Source: Microbacterium luteolum (GTDB lineage: Bacteria; Actinomycetota; Actinomycetes; Actinomycetales; Microbacteriaceae). From it: a stretch of 64,000 bases of DNA. Positions 9,040 through 16,464 of the stretch are shown here, one piece after another. Every line of letters begins with the position of its first letter. The stretch's first letter is position 1. Location of the stretch: NCBI RefSeq assembly GCF_039533965.1, contig NZ_BAAAUN010000001.1:930001-994000 (forward strand), read 5' to 3'. The notes beneath the pieces are model-generated. The model did not search any database, had not been told where the DNA came from, and saw nothing but the letters and a program-made list of their open reading frames with translations. A program made the position numbers and the translations under genes.

Positions 9040-10335
9040 CCCGCCCGAGTCCAGGGCGCCTATGCCGCGCCCACGGTGGACGAGCCGGTCCACGCCGAGC
9101 TCACCATCCCCGGATCGAAGTCGCTGACCAATCGCGAGCTCATCATCGCCGCGATCGCCGACGGCCCCGGCCGTCTGATCGCTCCGCTGCACTCCGACGA
9201 TTCGGCACGCATGGTCGACGCGCTGCGCGCCCTCGGCGTCGGCATCGAGGAGGTGGATGCCGGGCACGAGTTCGGCCCCGACCTCGTCGTCACGCCCGCG
9301 AAGCTGGTGGGCGGCCAGACCGTGGACTGCGGTCAGGCCGGTACCGTGATGCGCTTCATCGCCCCACTCGCGGGTCTCGCCGCGAACGATGTCCACATCA
9401 CCGCGCACGAGACCGCGCTGCACCGTCCGATGGGCGGACTGATCAGCGCGCTGCGCGACCTCGGCGTCGACATCGACGACGAGGGCACGTGGGCCCTCCC
9501 CTTCACGATCCGCGGCCACGGACGCATCCGCGGCGGCCGGGTCGAGATCGACGCCTCCGCATCGAGCCAGTTCGTCTCCGGGCTCCTGCTAGCCGCGCCC
9601 CGCTTCGACGTCGGGCTGCACCTCGTGCACACCGGGGAGCACCTGCCGAGCCTCCCGCACATCGACATGACCATCGAGGCCCTGAGTCGGCGCGGCATCC
9701 GGATCGAGCGCCCCGCGGTCGGCGAGTGGCTGGTCGAGGCCGGCGTCCCCCGCGCCAAGGAGATCGCGATCGAGCCCGATCTCTCCAACGCCGCGCCGTT
9801 CCTCGCGGCTGCCCTCGTCGCGGGCGGCTCGGTGTCGATCACCGGCTGGCCGGCGCACTCGACGCAGCCCGGCGCGCTCCTCCCCGAGATCCTGCAGGCC
9901 ATGGGCGCCCATGTCGGCCGGCACGGCGGCACGCTCACCGTGCGCGCCGGGTCCGGCATCCGCGGGCTCGACATGGACCTCTCCGCGGCGAGCGAGCTCA
10001 CCCCGACTCTCGTGGGGCTCGCGGCCTTCGCGGATTCGCCGACGACGATCCGCGGAATCGGACACATCCGCCTGCACGAGACCGATCGCATCGCCGCTCT
10101 CGTCGGCAATCTCCGTGCACTCGGCGGCGAGGCGGAGGAGCTCTCCGACGGACTGCGCATCACCCCCGTCCCCTTGCACGGAGGCGGCTGGGCCGCACAC
10201 CACGACCACAGGATGGCCACCACGGGAGCGCTCATCGGCCTGCGCGTCCCCGGCGTCGAGATCGACGACATCGGCACCACCGCGAAGACCCTCCCGGAGT
10301 TCACGATGCTCTGGGAGCGGATGCTGCGGAGCTGA
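9019..10335 (+). CDS. aroA: 3-phosphoshikimate 1-carboxyvinyltransferase (EPSP synthase)
   Basis: A 438-residue EPSP synthase, the sixth step of the shikimate pathway. Family motifs: GSKSLTNRELIIAA near residue 35 (shikimate-3-phosphate lysine), GQAGTVMRFIAPLAG near residue 110, SASSQFVSGLLL near 180, LHETDRIAALVGNLRALG near 355 and the C-terminal DHRMATTGAL. It is the first gene of a tight run with rsgA (three bases apart) and bcp. The start overlaps the divergent sigH promoter. The same sigH/aroA/rsgA order is found in mycobacteria. Confidence 0.97.
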   Translation: MSANRYSPARVQGAYAAPTVDEPVHAELTIPGSKSLTNRELIIAAIADGPGRLIAPLHSDDSARMVDALRALGVGIEEVDAGHEFGPDLVVTPAKLVGGQTVDCGQAGTVMRFIAPLAGLAANDVHITAHETALHRPMGGLISALRDLGVDIDDEGTWALPFTIRGHGRIRGGRVEIDASASSQFVSGLLLAAPRFDVGLHLVHTGEHLPSLPHIDMTIEALSRRGIRIERPAVGEWLVEAGVPRAKEIAIEPDLSNAAPFLAAALVAGGSVSITGWPAHSTQPGALLPEILQAMGAHVGRHGGTLTVRAGSGIRGLDMDLSAASELTPTLVGLAAFADSPTTIRGIGHIRLHETDRIAALVGNLRALGGEAEELSDGLRITPVPLHGGGWAAHHDHRMATTGALIGLRVPGVEIDDIGTTAKTLPEFTMLWERMLRS

Positions 10336-10338
10336 CGG

Positions 10339-11409
10339 ATGAGCTGGCTCGACGACACCGACGACCTCGATGACGAATTCGAGGATTACGACGAGAGCAG
10401 CATCCGCACTCGTCCGAACCCGAAGGCGAACCGACCGCGCACGAAGCGCCGCCCCGCGCATGAGGACGCGCAGACGGGTCGCGTGCTCGGTGTCGACAGG
10501 GGCCGCTACACGGTGCTGCTCGACGAGGACACCGACGACGAGCACGTCATCAGCTCCGTCCGCGCCCGGGAGCTCCGCCGCATGCCGATCGTCACCGGCG
10601 ACCAGGCGCGCGTGGTCGGCGACACATCGGGCGACGAGGGCACGCTCAGTCGCATCATCGGCATCGCCGATCGCACCTCGCTGCTGCGGCGCAGCGCCGA
10701 CGACACCGACCAGGTCGAGCGGGTCATCGTCGCGAACGCCGATCAGATGCTCATCGTCGTGGCCGCGGCCGACCCCGAGCCCCGCGCCCGGCTCGTCGAC
10801 CGCTATCTCGTCGCGGCGCTGGATGCCGGCATCCGTCCGCTCCTCGTCGTGACGAAGACCGATATCGCCGATCCGAGCGACTTCCTCGCCCACTTCGACG
10901 GCCTCGACCTGCGCGTGTTCACCAGCGCACTGGACGAGATGCCGGTGGAGGAGATCGGCGCGGCGCTCGTCGGCCACTCCACGGTGTTCGTCGGACACTC
11001 CGGCGTCGGGAAGTCGACGCTCGTGAACGCGCTCGTGCCGACGGCCGAGCGAGCCACCGGGCACGTCAATCAGGTCACCGGTCGCGGCCGCCACACCTCG
11101 TCGTCGACCGTCTCGCTGCGCTATCACGGGGAGCTCGGCACGGGGTGGGTCATCGACACCCCCGGAGTGCGCTCGTTCGGCCTCGGCCACGTGGACCCGG
11201 CGAACATCCTGGCGGCTTTCACCGAGCTGGCGGAGATCGCCGAGAACTGCCCACGCGGGTGCACGCACCTCGCCGACGCCCCCGACTGCGCCCTCATCGA
11301 GGCCGCCGAGCGCGGCGAGCTCAGCGAGACGGGACGCGCCCGCCTCGATTCGCTGCAGCGGCTGCTGCAGACCTTCTCCGACAAGGCCGAGCAGACCCCC
11401 GGCCGATAG
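10339..11409 (+). CDS. rsgA: Ribosome small-subunit-dependent GTPase A
   Basis: A 356-residue circularly permuted GTPase: OB-fold region after a charged N-terminal tail (residues 1-50 rich in Asp/Glu, then Arg/Lys), G4 as TKTD, then G1 as GHSGVGKSTLVNAL, then G3 as DTPGVRSF, and a C-terminal zinc knuckle (CPRGCTHLADAPDC). RsgA helps late 30S maturation. It begins three bases after aroA, so the two are probably cotranscribed. Confidence 0.95.
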   Translation: MSWLDDTDDLDDEFEDYDESSIRTRPNPKANRPRTKRRPAHEDAQTGRVLGVDRGRYTVLLDEDTDDEHVISSVRARELRRMPIVTGDQARVVGDTSGDEGTLSRIIGIADRTSLLRRSADDTDQVERVIVANADQMLIVVAAADPEPRARLVDRYLVAALDAGIRPLLVVTKTDIADPSDFLAHFDGLDLRVFTSALDEMPVEEIGAALVGHSTVFVGHSGVGKSTLVNALVPTAERATGHVNQVTGRGRHTSSSTVSLRYHGELGTGWVIDTPGVRSFGLGHVDPANILAAFTELAEIAENCPRGCTHLADAPDCALIEAAERGELSETGRARLDSLQRLLQTFSDKAEQTPGR

Positions 11410-11412
11410 GCT
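11407..11412 (+). promoter_or_regulatory. -10 element (TAGGCT) for bcp
   Basis: TAGGCT overlaps the rsgA stop codon and ends six bases before the bcp GTG. GGAGGG fills the spacer but is too close to the start to work as a Shine-Dalgarno, so an extra leaderless transcript is likely. Confidence 0.45.
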
Positions 11413-11418
11413 GGAGGG

Positions 11419-11892
11419 GTGACCCAGCGCCTCGAACCCGGAACCGCCGCCCCCGACTTCAGCCTTATCGACCAGGACGGCTCCCGTGTCGCCCTCGCCG
11501 ACCTGCGCGGGGAGAAGGTCGTCCTGTACTTCTACCCGGCGGCGATGACCCCGGGGTGCACGACGCAGGCCTGCGACTTCCGCGACAGCATCGGCTCGCT
11601 CCAGGGCGCCGGTTACCGCGTCATCGGGATCTCCCGCGACGAGCCGTCGACTCTCGCCGAGTTCCGCGAGCGCGACGGCCTCACCTTCACCCTCCTCAGC
11701 GACCCGGACCACGCTGTCCACTCCGCCTACGGCGTGTGGGGCGAGAAGATGAACTACGGCAAGGTCATCGAGGGCGTCATCCGCTCGACTTTCGTGCTCG
11801 ACGCAGACGGCGTCATCGACCTCGCGCTTTACAACGTCAAGGCCACCGGCCACGTCGCACGGATCCGCAAACTGCTCGGCATCGACGCCTGA
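11419..11892 (+). CDS. bcp: Thioredoxin-dependent peroxiredoxin, BCP family
   Basis: A 157-residue AhpC/TSA-fold protein. The active-site segment YPAAMTPGCTTQACDFRD has the peroxidatic Cys47 and the resolving Cys52 (C-x4-C), the arrangement of atypical 2-Cys BCP enzymes. It reduces hydrogen peroxide and alkyl peroxides. The GTG start at 11419 was chosen because it is the first start codon and the family N-terminus (LEPGTAAPDFSL) follows at once. Its place near sigH suits an oxidative-stress role, though no SigH promoter is visible immediately upstream. Confidence 0.95.
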   Translation: MTQRLEPGTAAPDFSLIDQDGSRVALADLRGEKVVLYFYPAAMTPGCTTQACDFRDSIGSLQGAGYRVIGISRDEPSTLAEFRERDGLTFTLLSDPDHAVHSAYGVWGEKMNYGKVIEGVIRSTFVLDADGVIDLALYNVKATGHVARIRKLLGIDA

Positions 11893-11915
11893 CTCCTGGC
11901 CGTCTCAGCGGTCGT

Positions 11916-12302
11916 TCACTCCGCCGCGCGCTGCTCGCCCTCGCGTCGCGCACTGGCGATCAGCAGGACGAAGCCGAGCAGTCCCGGCAGGCCGACGGCG
12001 ACCGTGAAGAGCCACGAGATCGGCTGCAGGGTGAGCGAGGCCAGCGCCAGCGCGACCGCCAGCACCTGGAAGACCACTCCCCCGGATCGCGCCCACGAGC
12101 GCCCGGTGCGGGTGCCGATCGCGAAGGCGATCAGGGCGGCCGCGCCGATCAGCGTCAGTACGATCAGGGCGAGGGCTGTCGGAAGGGACGCGGCGTCGCC
12201 GGCGCCGAGACCCGCGAGCTCGATGACCGCGAAAACGAGTAGCGCCGCGCCCTCTGCGGCGAGGACGACTGCCGCCGCGAGGGCGAGTCCAGGTGCGCGC
12301 AC
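11916..12302 (-). CDS. Small integral membrane protein of unknown function
   Basis: A 128-residue protein with about four hydrophobic helices and a short Arg/Glu-rich C-terminal tail. The start is GTG at 12302 (VRAPGLALAAAVV), with a clear AGGAGA six bases upstream; a longer frame to 12383 lacks such a site. It is convergent with bcp and divergent from whiB1. No motif reveals a function. Confidence 0.75.
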   Translation of the reverse strand: MRAPGLALAAAVVLAAEGAALLVFAVIELAGLGAGDAASLPTALALIVLTLIGAAALIAFAIGTRTGRSWARSGGVVFQVLAVALALASLTLQPISWLFTVAVGLPGLLGFVLLIASARREGEQRAAE

Positions 12303-12342
12303 GATGTGTCTCCTGAGAATCGAGTGAGAAGGCGGAAAACCC

Positions 12343-12371
12343 TTGATTTCGCAGGTTTCATGTAACAGAAT
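12343..12371 (+). promoter_or_regulatory. Candidate whiB1 promoter (TTGATT-N17-CAGAAT)
   Basis: TTGATT at 12343-12348, a 17-base spacer and CAGAAT at 12366-12371 form a reasonable housekeeping promoter. It would give whiB1 an untranslated leader of about 160 bases. The assignment is by eye. Confidence 0.4.
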
Positions 12372-12537
12372 AGACAGCGTCATGTGCTCCCACAGCGGCG
12401 TGGGGCGGGCGATTCGCTCGCATCACAATTCGCGGGCATCCGTCCGCATATCAACAGGGTAACTGAACCCGAACAGTCGCCCGAAATCAGAGCGGTCATG
12501 TCACGACCACTTTGGAAATCCACACCGAGGAGCCCCC

Positions 12538-12786
12538 ATGGACTGGCGCGACAAAGCCGCCTGCTTGACTGTCGATCCCGAGCTGTTCTTCCCTGTCGGG
12601 AACACCGGTCCGGCCGTCGACCAGATCGAGAAGGCGAAAACCGTCTGCGCCACCTGCACGGTGACCGAGATCTGCCTGCAGTACGCCCTCGAGAGCAGCC
12701 AGGACTCCGGCGTCTGGGGCGGCCTCTCCGAAGACGAGCGTCGCGCTCTGAAGCGCCGCGCCGCACGCGCCCGCCGCGCGTCCTGA
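12538..12786 (+). CDS. whiB1: WhiB1-type iron-sulfur transcription factor
   Basis: An 82-residue Wbl protein. Cysteines 9, 37, 40 and 46 are the [4Fe-4S] ligands at the same positions as in M. tuberculosis WhiB1. The G[V/I]WGG turn (GVWGGLSEDERRALKRR) and basic tail follow. MDWRDKAAC and DPELFFPVGNTGPA also match WhiB1 closely. WhiB1 binds the principal sigma factor and responds to nitric oxide. GAGGAG lies just upstream of the ATG. Neighbouring pdtaS is also its neighbour in mycobacteria. Confidence 0.96.
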   Translation: MDWRDKAACLTVDPELFFPVGNTGPAVDQIEKAKTVCATCTVTEICLQYALESSQDSGVWGGLSEDERRALKRRAARARRAS

Positions 12787-12795
12787 CCTTTACGG

Positions 12796-12830
12796 AAGCG
12801 GCCTGAGACCTGCTCTCAGGCCGCTTTCGT
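12796..12830. terminator. Intrinsic terminator between whiB1 and pdtaS
   Basis: A 13-base-pair stem (12796-12808 with 12814-12826) around a five-base loop, followed by TTTCGT, lies between the convergent ends of whiB1 and pdtaS and could serve both. Confidence 0.8.
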
Positions 12831-12845
12831 GTGCGTGGAGGTCGC

Positions 12846-14330
12846 TCAGGGCTGCAGCCAGCGCAGCGGAATGTCGATGACCACCTCTGTGCCCTCGCCG
12901 TCGGCTCCGCGCCACTCGATCGTGCCGCCGAGCTCGCCCTGGATGAGCGTGCGGATGATCTGGGTGCCGAGTCCCTGACCGATCCGGCCCTCCGGCAGTC
13001 CGAGACCGGTGTCGTGCACCGTCACGCGGAGGTTGTCCTCGGTACGGGTGGCGTCGATCGTCACCAGCCCCTCCCGGCCCGCGAGTCCATGCTCGACGGC
13101 ATTCGTCACGACCTCGGTGAGGGCCAGGGCGAGCGGCGTCGCGTACTCGCTCGGCAGCACGCCGAAGCGTCCGGTCGACTGCGTGCGCGCCCGCGTGTTC
13201 GGCGCCGACGCGACCTCTGCCACGAGCTTGAGCACACGATGGAAGACCTCGTCGAAATCGACCTTCTGCGTGAGCCCCTGCGCGAGCGTGTCGTGCACGA
13301 CGGCGATCGAGTCCACCCGGCGCATCGCCTGCGTGAGGGCGTCCCTGGCCTCGTCGGAGTGCGTGCGCCGCGCCTGGATGCGCAGCAGCGAGGCCACGGT
13401 CTGGAGGTTGTTCTTCACCCGGTGGTGGATCTCGCGGATGGTCGCATCCTTGGTGATGAGCTCCTGCTCCTGGTGACGCAGCTCCGACACGTCGCGGCAG
13501 AGCACGATGGCCCCGATCCGGGTCCCGTGGTCCTTGAGCGGAATGGCCCGCAGCGACACGGTCACCCCTCGCGCCTCGATGTCGGTGCGCCAGGGAGCGC
13601 GACCGGTGACGACGACGGGGAGCGACTCGTCCACCTGGCGCGACGGCGGCACGAGCCGCGTGGTCACCTCTGCGAGCGACTCCCCCTCGAGCTCGTCATC
13701 GAATCCCATCCGGTTGAACGCGGAGAGCGCGTTCGGGCTCGCGAAGGTCGTGATCCCGTCGACGTCGATGCGGATGAGACCGTCCGACGCGCGGGGCGCA
13801 CCGCGGCGCGGCGACGTCGGAGCGGCGAGGTCGGGGAAGCTGCCGTCGGCGATCATCCGGAAGAGGTCGTTCGCGCACTCGTCGAAAGTGATCTGCTGGC
13901 GGGACGGTGTCCGCGCCTCTCCGAGGTTGGTGTGCCTGGTCACGACGCCGATCACCATCGGACCGTGGTCGGCGTTTCCGCGATCCCGAACGATCGGGAC
14001 GGCGCGCACCCTCGTCGGGGTCTCCTCGAACCAGTCGGGCGACGAGGAGTCGACGATCTTCGCCGACTCGAACGCTCCCTGCACCTGCGTGCGCCACTGT
14101 GGACGCACGCGCTCTCCCACGATGTCCCGGTAGAAGAGGGTCGCTGCACCGCTGGGCCGCGCATGGGCCACGGCGACGAAGGATCCGTCCTCGGTCTGGA
14201 TCCAGATGACGATGTCCGCCGACGCGAGGTCGGCGAGGAGCTGGCCGTCGCCGGCGAGCCGATGGAGCCACTCCACGTCGCTGTCGGTCAGACGACCCTG
14301 GGCGTGGGCGAGATCACTGAGGGTTGACAC
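12846..14330 (-). CDS. pdtaS: Sensor histidine kinase, PdtaS type
   Basis: A 494-residue soluble kinase: N-terminal GAF-like sensor (about residues 1-150), PAS-like domain (about 185-295), then a HisKA_2 dimerisation domain with EIHHRVKNNLQTVASLLR and a HATPase domain (TEVVTNAVEHGL, VHDTGLGLPEG). This is the PdtaS arrangement; its partner in mycobacteria is the ANTAR RNA-binding antiterminator PdtaR, which is not encoded in this window. There is no membrane segment. The GTG start at 14330 has TAGGCT exactly six bases upstream. Confidence 0.93.
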   Translation of the reverse strand: MSTLSDLAHAQGRLTDSDVEWLHRLAGDGQLLADLASADIVIWIQTEDGSFVAVAHARPSGAATLFYRDIVGERVRPQWRTQVQGAFESAKIVDSSSPDWFEETPTRVRAVPIVRDRGNADHGPMVIGVVTRHTNLGEARTPSRQQITFDECANDLFRMIADGSFPDLAAPTSPRRGAPRASDGLIRIDVDGITTFASPNALSAFNRMGFDDELEGESLAEVTTRLVPPSRQVDESLPVVVTGRAPWRTDIEARGVTVSLRAIPLKDHGTRIGAIVLCRDVSELRHQEQELITKDATIREIHHRVKNNLQTVASLLRIQARRTHSDEARDALTQAMRRVDSIAVVHDTLAQGLTQKVDFDEVFHRVLKLVAEVASAPNTRARTQSTGRFGVLPSEYATPLALALTEVVTNAVEHGLAGREGLVTIDATRTEDNLRVTVHDTGLGLPEGRIGQGLGTQIIRTLIQGELGGTIEWRGADGEGTEVVIDIPLRWLQP

Positions 14331-14336
14331 CCCACC

Positions 14337-14342
14337 AGCCTA
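14337..14342 (-). promoter_or_regulatory. -10 element (TAGGCT) for pdtaS
   Basis: TAGGCT-N6-GTG; consistent with a leaderless pdtaS mRNA. Confidence 0.5.
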
Positions 14343-14354
14343 GGGCGACCGAGC

Positions 14355-14744
14355 TCAGAGAATGGCCAGAGAGCTCGCGCGCCACCGACGATCCAGGCCT
14401 TCCAGACGCACCGCGACCGCGCGGGTGCGTCCGGGACCCGCCACGACCACGACCGCCTCGATCACTCCGTCCGTCGGCTCGCACACCCGGATGGAGAGGA
14501 TCTCGAATGTCGGACGCCCGGGCGGGACTCCCCTCGCGCTGCGCGCTCTGGCCGACAGATTCGCCCGGGTCGCCAGACTCCGGAAGGCGTCCTCGCTGAA
14601 CCATCGGGCCAGCTGATCGACCTCCCTGACTCCGGCGAGCACCTCGAGAGCGCCCTGCGTCAGGCTCCGCAGCAGTGGAACGGGGTCGGGCAGTTCGACG
14701 GTCGGCGTCGGTTGCGGTGCGAAGTACTCGTGAAGCGTCATCAT
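14355..14744 (-). CDS. Conserved actinobacterial protein, DUF6459-like
   Basis: A 129-residue soluble protein without a signal peptide. A proline-rich N-terminus (FAPQPTPTVELPDPVPLL) is followed by a compact alpha/beta domain whose last strands read VVVVAGPGRTRAVAVRLEG and RWRASSLAIL. This resembles the Rv3231c-like/DUF6459 family found near secA in many actinobacteria; I am moderately sure of that match. No catalytic motif is visible. It ends 24 bases before pdtaS. ATG at 14744 has GAGAG at a suitable distance; an adjacent ATG at 14741 is equally possible. Confidence 0.7.
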   Translation of the reverse strand: MMTLHEYFAPQPTPTVELPDPVPLLRSLTQGALEVLAGVREVDQLARWFSEDAFRSLATRANLSARARSARGVPPGRPTFEILSIRVCEPTDGVIEAVVVVAGPGRTRAVAVRLEGLDRRWRASSLAIL

Positions 14745-14820
14745 CGTGCTCTCGGTCGTGGCGGGCTGCGCGTCAGTAGAGCACGGGGAAGCCGCTCCGG
14801 AGGGCGTCGCACGAGAGGAA

Positions 14821-14833
14821 TGTGGATAACTCG
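14821..14833 (+). promoter_or_regulatory. DnaA-box-containing 13-base element, copy 1
   Basis: TGTGGATAACTCG contains TGTGGATAA, the complement of the perfect DnaA box TTATCCACA. It begins exactly 48 bases before the ATG of the gene at 14869. The identical 13 bases recur at 15796. Confidence 0.65.
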
Positions 14834-14855
14834 TACACCGAGACCCGGCGTGGCC

Positions 14856-14861
14856 TACTCT
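14856..14861 (+). promoter_or_regulatory. -10 element (TACTCT) for the gene at 14869
   Basis: TACTCT-N7-ATG; leaderless layout. The DnaA-box element lies 22 bases upstream of it. Confidence 0.45.
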
Positions 14862-14868
14862 CGTTCGG

Positions 14869-15480
14869 ATGCACTGGGATCGACTGTTCGAAGACCTCGA
14901 GGGTCAGCTGGCCTCGGAGTGGGAGGCCGAGCGTGCCGCGCTCGACGCCGAGTCGGAGCGCCTGCGGATCGCGCGTCTCGAGCTCCGTGCGCGACTGCGG
15001 AGGCTGTGCGCCTTCAGCGCCGAGGCCGTGGTCGATCTCGCGAACGGACGGCGTCTCCCGGTGACGCTGCGCGCTCTCGGGGCGGACTGGATCGCGGCGA
15101 CCTCCCGAGTGGCTGAGGGGACGCAGGCCGCCGCGTCGACGCTCCTCATGCCGGCGCACGCGATCGCCGGCATCACCCTCGATCACGGCATGATCCTCGC
15201 GAGTGTGGAGGAGGCGGCATCCTCCGACCACACGCTCCGAGAGCGGATGACCCTCGGATTCGTGCTACGCGATCTCGCGCGACGTCGCGTCGCCGTGCAG
15301 GTGAGCACCCTCACGGGGGAAGACGTCCACGGCACGATCGACCGCGCCGCGGCAGATCACCTCGATCTGGCCGTGCACGAGGCGGGAGACGCCAGACGCG
15401 CGTCCGCGGTCCAGGCATTCCGGATCATCCCGTTCCCGCGGCTCGTCGCTGTGCGGACACCGGGGACTCAGATGCCGTGA
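14869..15480 (+). CDS. Conserved hypothetical protein with N-terminal coiled coil
   Basis: A 203-residue soluble protein. Residues about 1-45 are strongly charged and helical (DLEGQLASEWEAERAALDAE), likely a short coiled coil; the rest is alpha/beta with two related segments (VVDLANGRRLPVTLRALG near residue 55 and VQVSTLTGEDVHGTIDRA near 145), each looking like an Sm- or SH3-like small beta unit. I do not recognise a characterised family. Its 3' end overlaps the convergent HTH gene by 13 bases. The upstream DnaA box at the same offset as that of the SAF gene suggests shared regulation. Confidence 0.75.
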   Translation: MHWDRLFEDLEGQLASEWEAERAALDAESERLRIARLELRARLRRLCAFSAEAVVDLANGRRLPVTLRALGADWIAATSRVAEGTQAAASTLLMPAHAIAGITLDHGMILASVEEAASSDHTLRERMTLGFVLRDLARRRVAVQVSTLTGEDVHGTIDRAAADHLDLAVHEAGDARRASAVQAFRIIPFPRLVAVRTPGTQMP

Positions 15481-15746
15481 GCCGACGAGGTTCCCCAGAC
15501 CTCGGGGAAGCTCGCGGTCTGGGATTGCCGCCACAGCGCCATACGTCGAGAGATCTCGGACTGCTCGGCCAGATAGTCCTGCAGGCTGGATTCCTCCACA
15601 CGCCAGCGAGGCGGAGTGCCGAGCTGCGACCCGCGCAGACGGCCCTCGTGGACGAGAGTGATCACCTCGTCGACCCCGATGCTCAGCAGCTCGGCGACCT
15701 GCGCGGGGGCGAGGAATCGCGGAGCGGACGCGGGCGGATCTGCCAT
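15468..15746 (-). CDS. Small helix-turn-helix DNA-binding protein (excisionase/BldC-like)
   Basis: A 92-residue protein with a MerR-type winged HTH: FLAPAQVAELLSIGVDEVITLVHEGRLRGSQ followed by the wing PPRWRVEESSLQDYLAEQ. This is the HTH_17/BldC fold rather than a phage excisionase, because no integrase or prophage gene is near. A basic C-terminal helix (SRRMALWRQSQ) follows. Start chosen at the ATG at 15746, just before the domain; the longer frame upstream has no family features. It sits between two genes with DnaA-box elements and diverges from the SAF gene. Confidence 0.78.
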   Translation of the reverse strand: MADPPASAPRFLAPAQVAELLSIGVDEVITLVHEGRLRGSQLGTPPRWRVEESSLQDYLAEQSEISRRMALWRQSQTASFPEVWGTSSAHGI

Positions 15747-15795
15747 GTCCCCATTGTCCCCCACTCGTGCGTGCCGGCATCGCCCGATCCATCCC

Positions 15796-15808
15796 TGTGG
15801 ATAACTCG
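15796..15808 (+). promoter_or_regulatory. DnaA-box-containing 13-base element, copy 2
   Basis: TGTGGATAACTCG again, with the perfect DnaA box in the same orientation and again exactly 48 bases before the ATG, here of the SAF gene at 15844. The -10-like sequence at 15832-15837 is GACGAT, a weaker match than at the first copy. Confidence 0.65.
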
Positions 15809-15843
15809 ACGGGCGCCGGGCGGATTTCTGTGACGATGTCGCC

Positions 15844-16464
15844 ATGGCTGTCCTCTCCCGTCCTCGGCGCGCGTTCTGGGGCGACGTGCGCTTCCTCATC
15901 GGCATCGCCCTGGTGATCGTCTCCATCACGGGCGTCTGGCTGATCGTCTCGGCCTCCGACGACGCGGCCCCGGTGCTGCAGGCCAATCGGACCATCACCG
16001 AGGGCGAGGCACTGACATCCGGCGACTTCCAGGTCGTCGAGGTCGGGCTCGGCGCACTCGCCGACGACTACCTCGGTCCTCAGGATCTGCAGCAGGGCCA
16101 GGTCGCGTCGCGGACGCTGGAGAGGGGCGAGATCGTGCCGACCTCGGCGACGACCGACGCCGCCGAGAGCCGCAGCACCACGATCGTGATCGAGAGCAGC
16201 ACGGGCATTCCCGAGGACGTGGTGAGCGGTGCGGTGGTCGAGGTGTGGCATGCGCCCCCGCTCGAGGACGGGCGCTCCTACGACGTCCCGCGCATCCTCG
16301 TCGCCGAGGTGATCGTCCGCGACGTGCTCGAGGACGACACCGTGCTCGCCGACGCGAGCACCCGGGTCGAGATCGTGATCGATCGATCGGACGTCGCCGA
16401 TGTCCTCGCCGCCGTCACCGGAGGCTCCTCGCTCTCGGTCGTCCCGGTCCGGTCGGCACGATGA
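15844..16464 (+). CDS. SAF-domain membrane protein (CpaB/RcpC-like)
   Basis: A 206-residue protein with a basic N-terminus, one membrane helix (about residues 18-37, FLIGIALVIVSITGVWLIV) and an outward SAF domain (VLQANRTITEGEALTSGDFQVV) followed by a beta-rich region. SAF proteins of this kind (CpaB/RcpC) belong to Tad pilus systems, where they contact the secretin region; no secretin is expected here and no other Tad gene is nearby. The next gene overlaps by four bases (ATGA), so the two are translationally coupled and probably work together. Confidence 0.82.
   Translation: MAVLSRPRRAFWGDVRFLIGIALVIVSITGVWLIVSASDDAAPVLQANRTITEGEALTSGDFQVVEVGLGALADDYLGPQDLQQGQVASRTLERGEIVPTSATTDAAESRSTTIVIESSTGIPEDVVSGAVVEVWHAPPLEDGRSYDVPRILVAEVIVRDVLEDDTVLADASTRVEIVIDRSDVADVLAAVTGGSSLSVVPVRSAR

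Noticed and set aside
12831..14327. A 498-codon open frame antisense to pdtaS
   Set aside because: No domain is visible, and the pdtaS reading shows clear GAF, PAS and kinase motifs.
15468..15746. Excisionase of a prophage or integrative element
   Set aside because: The HTH resembles excisionases, but there is no integrase, att-like repeat or phage gene nearby; a BldC-like regulator fits better.
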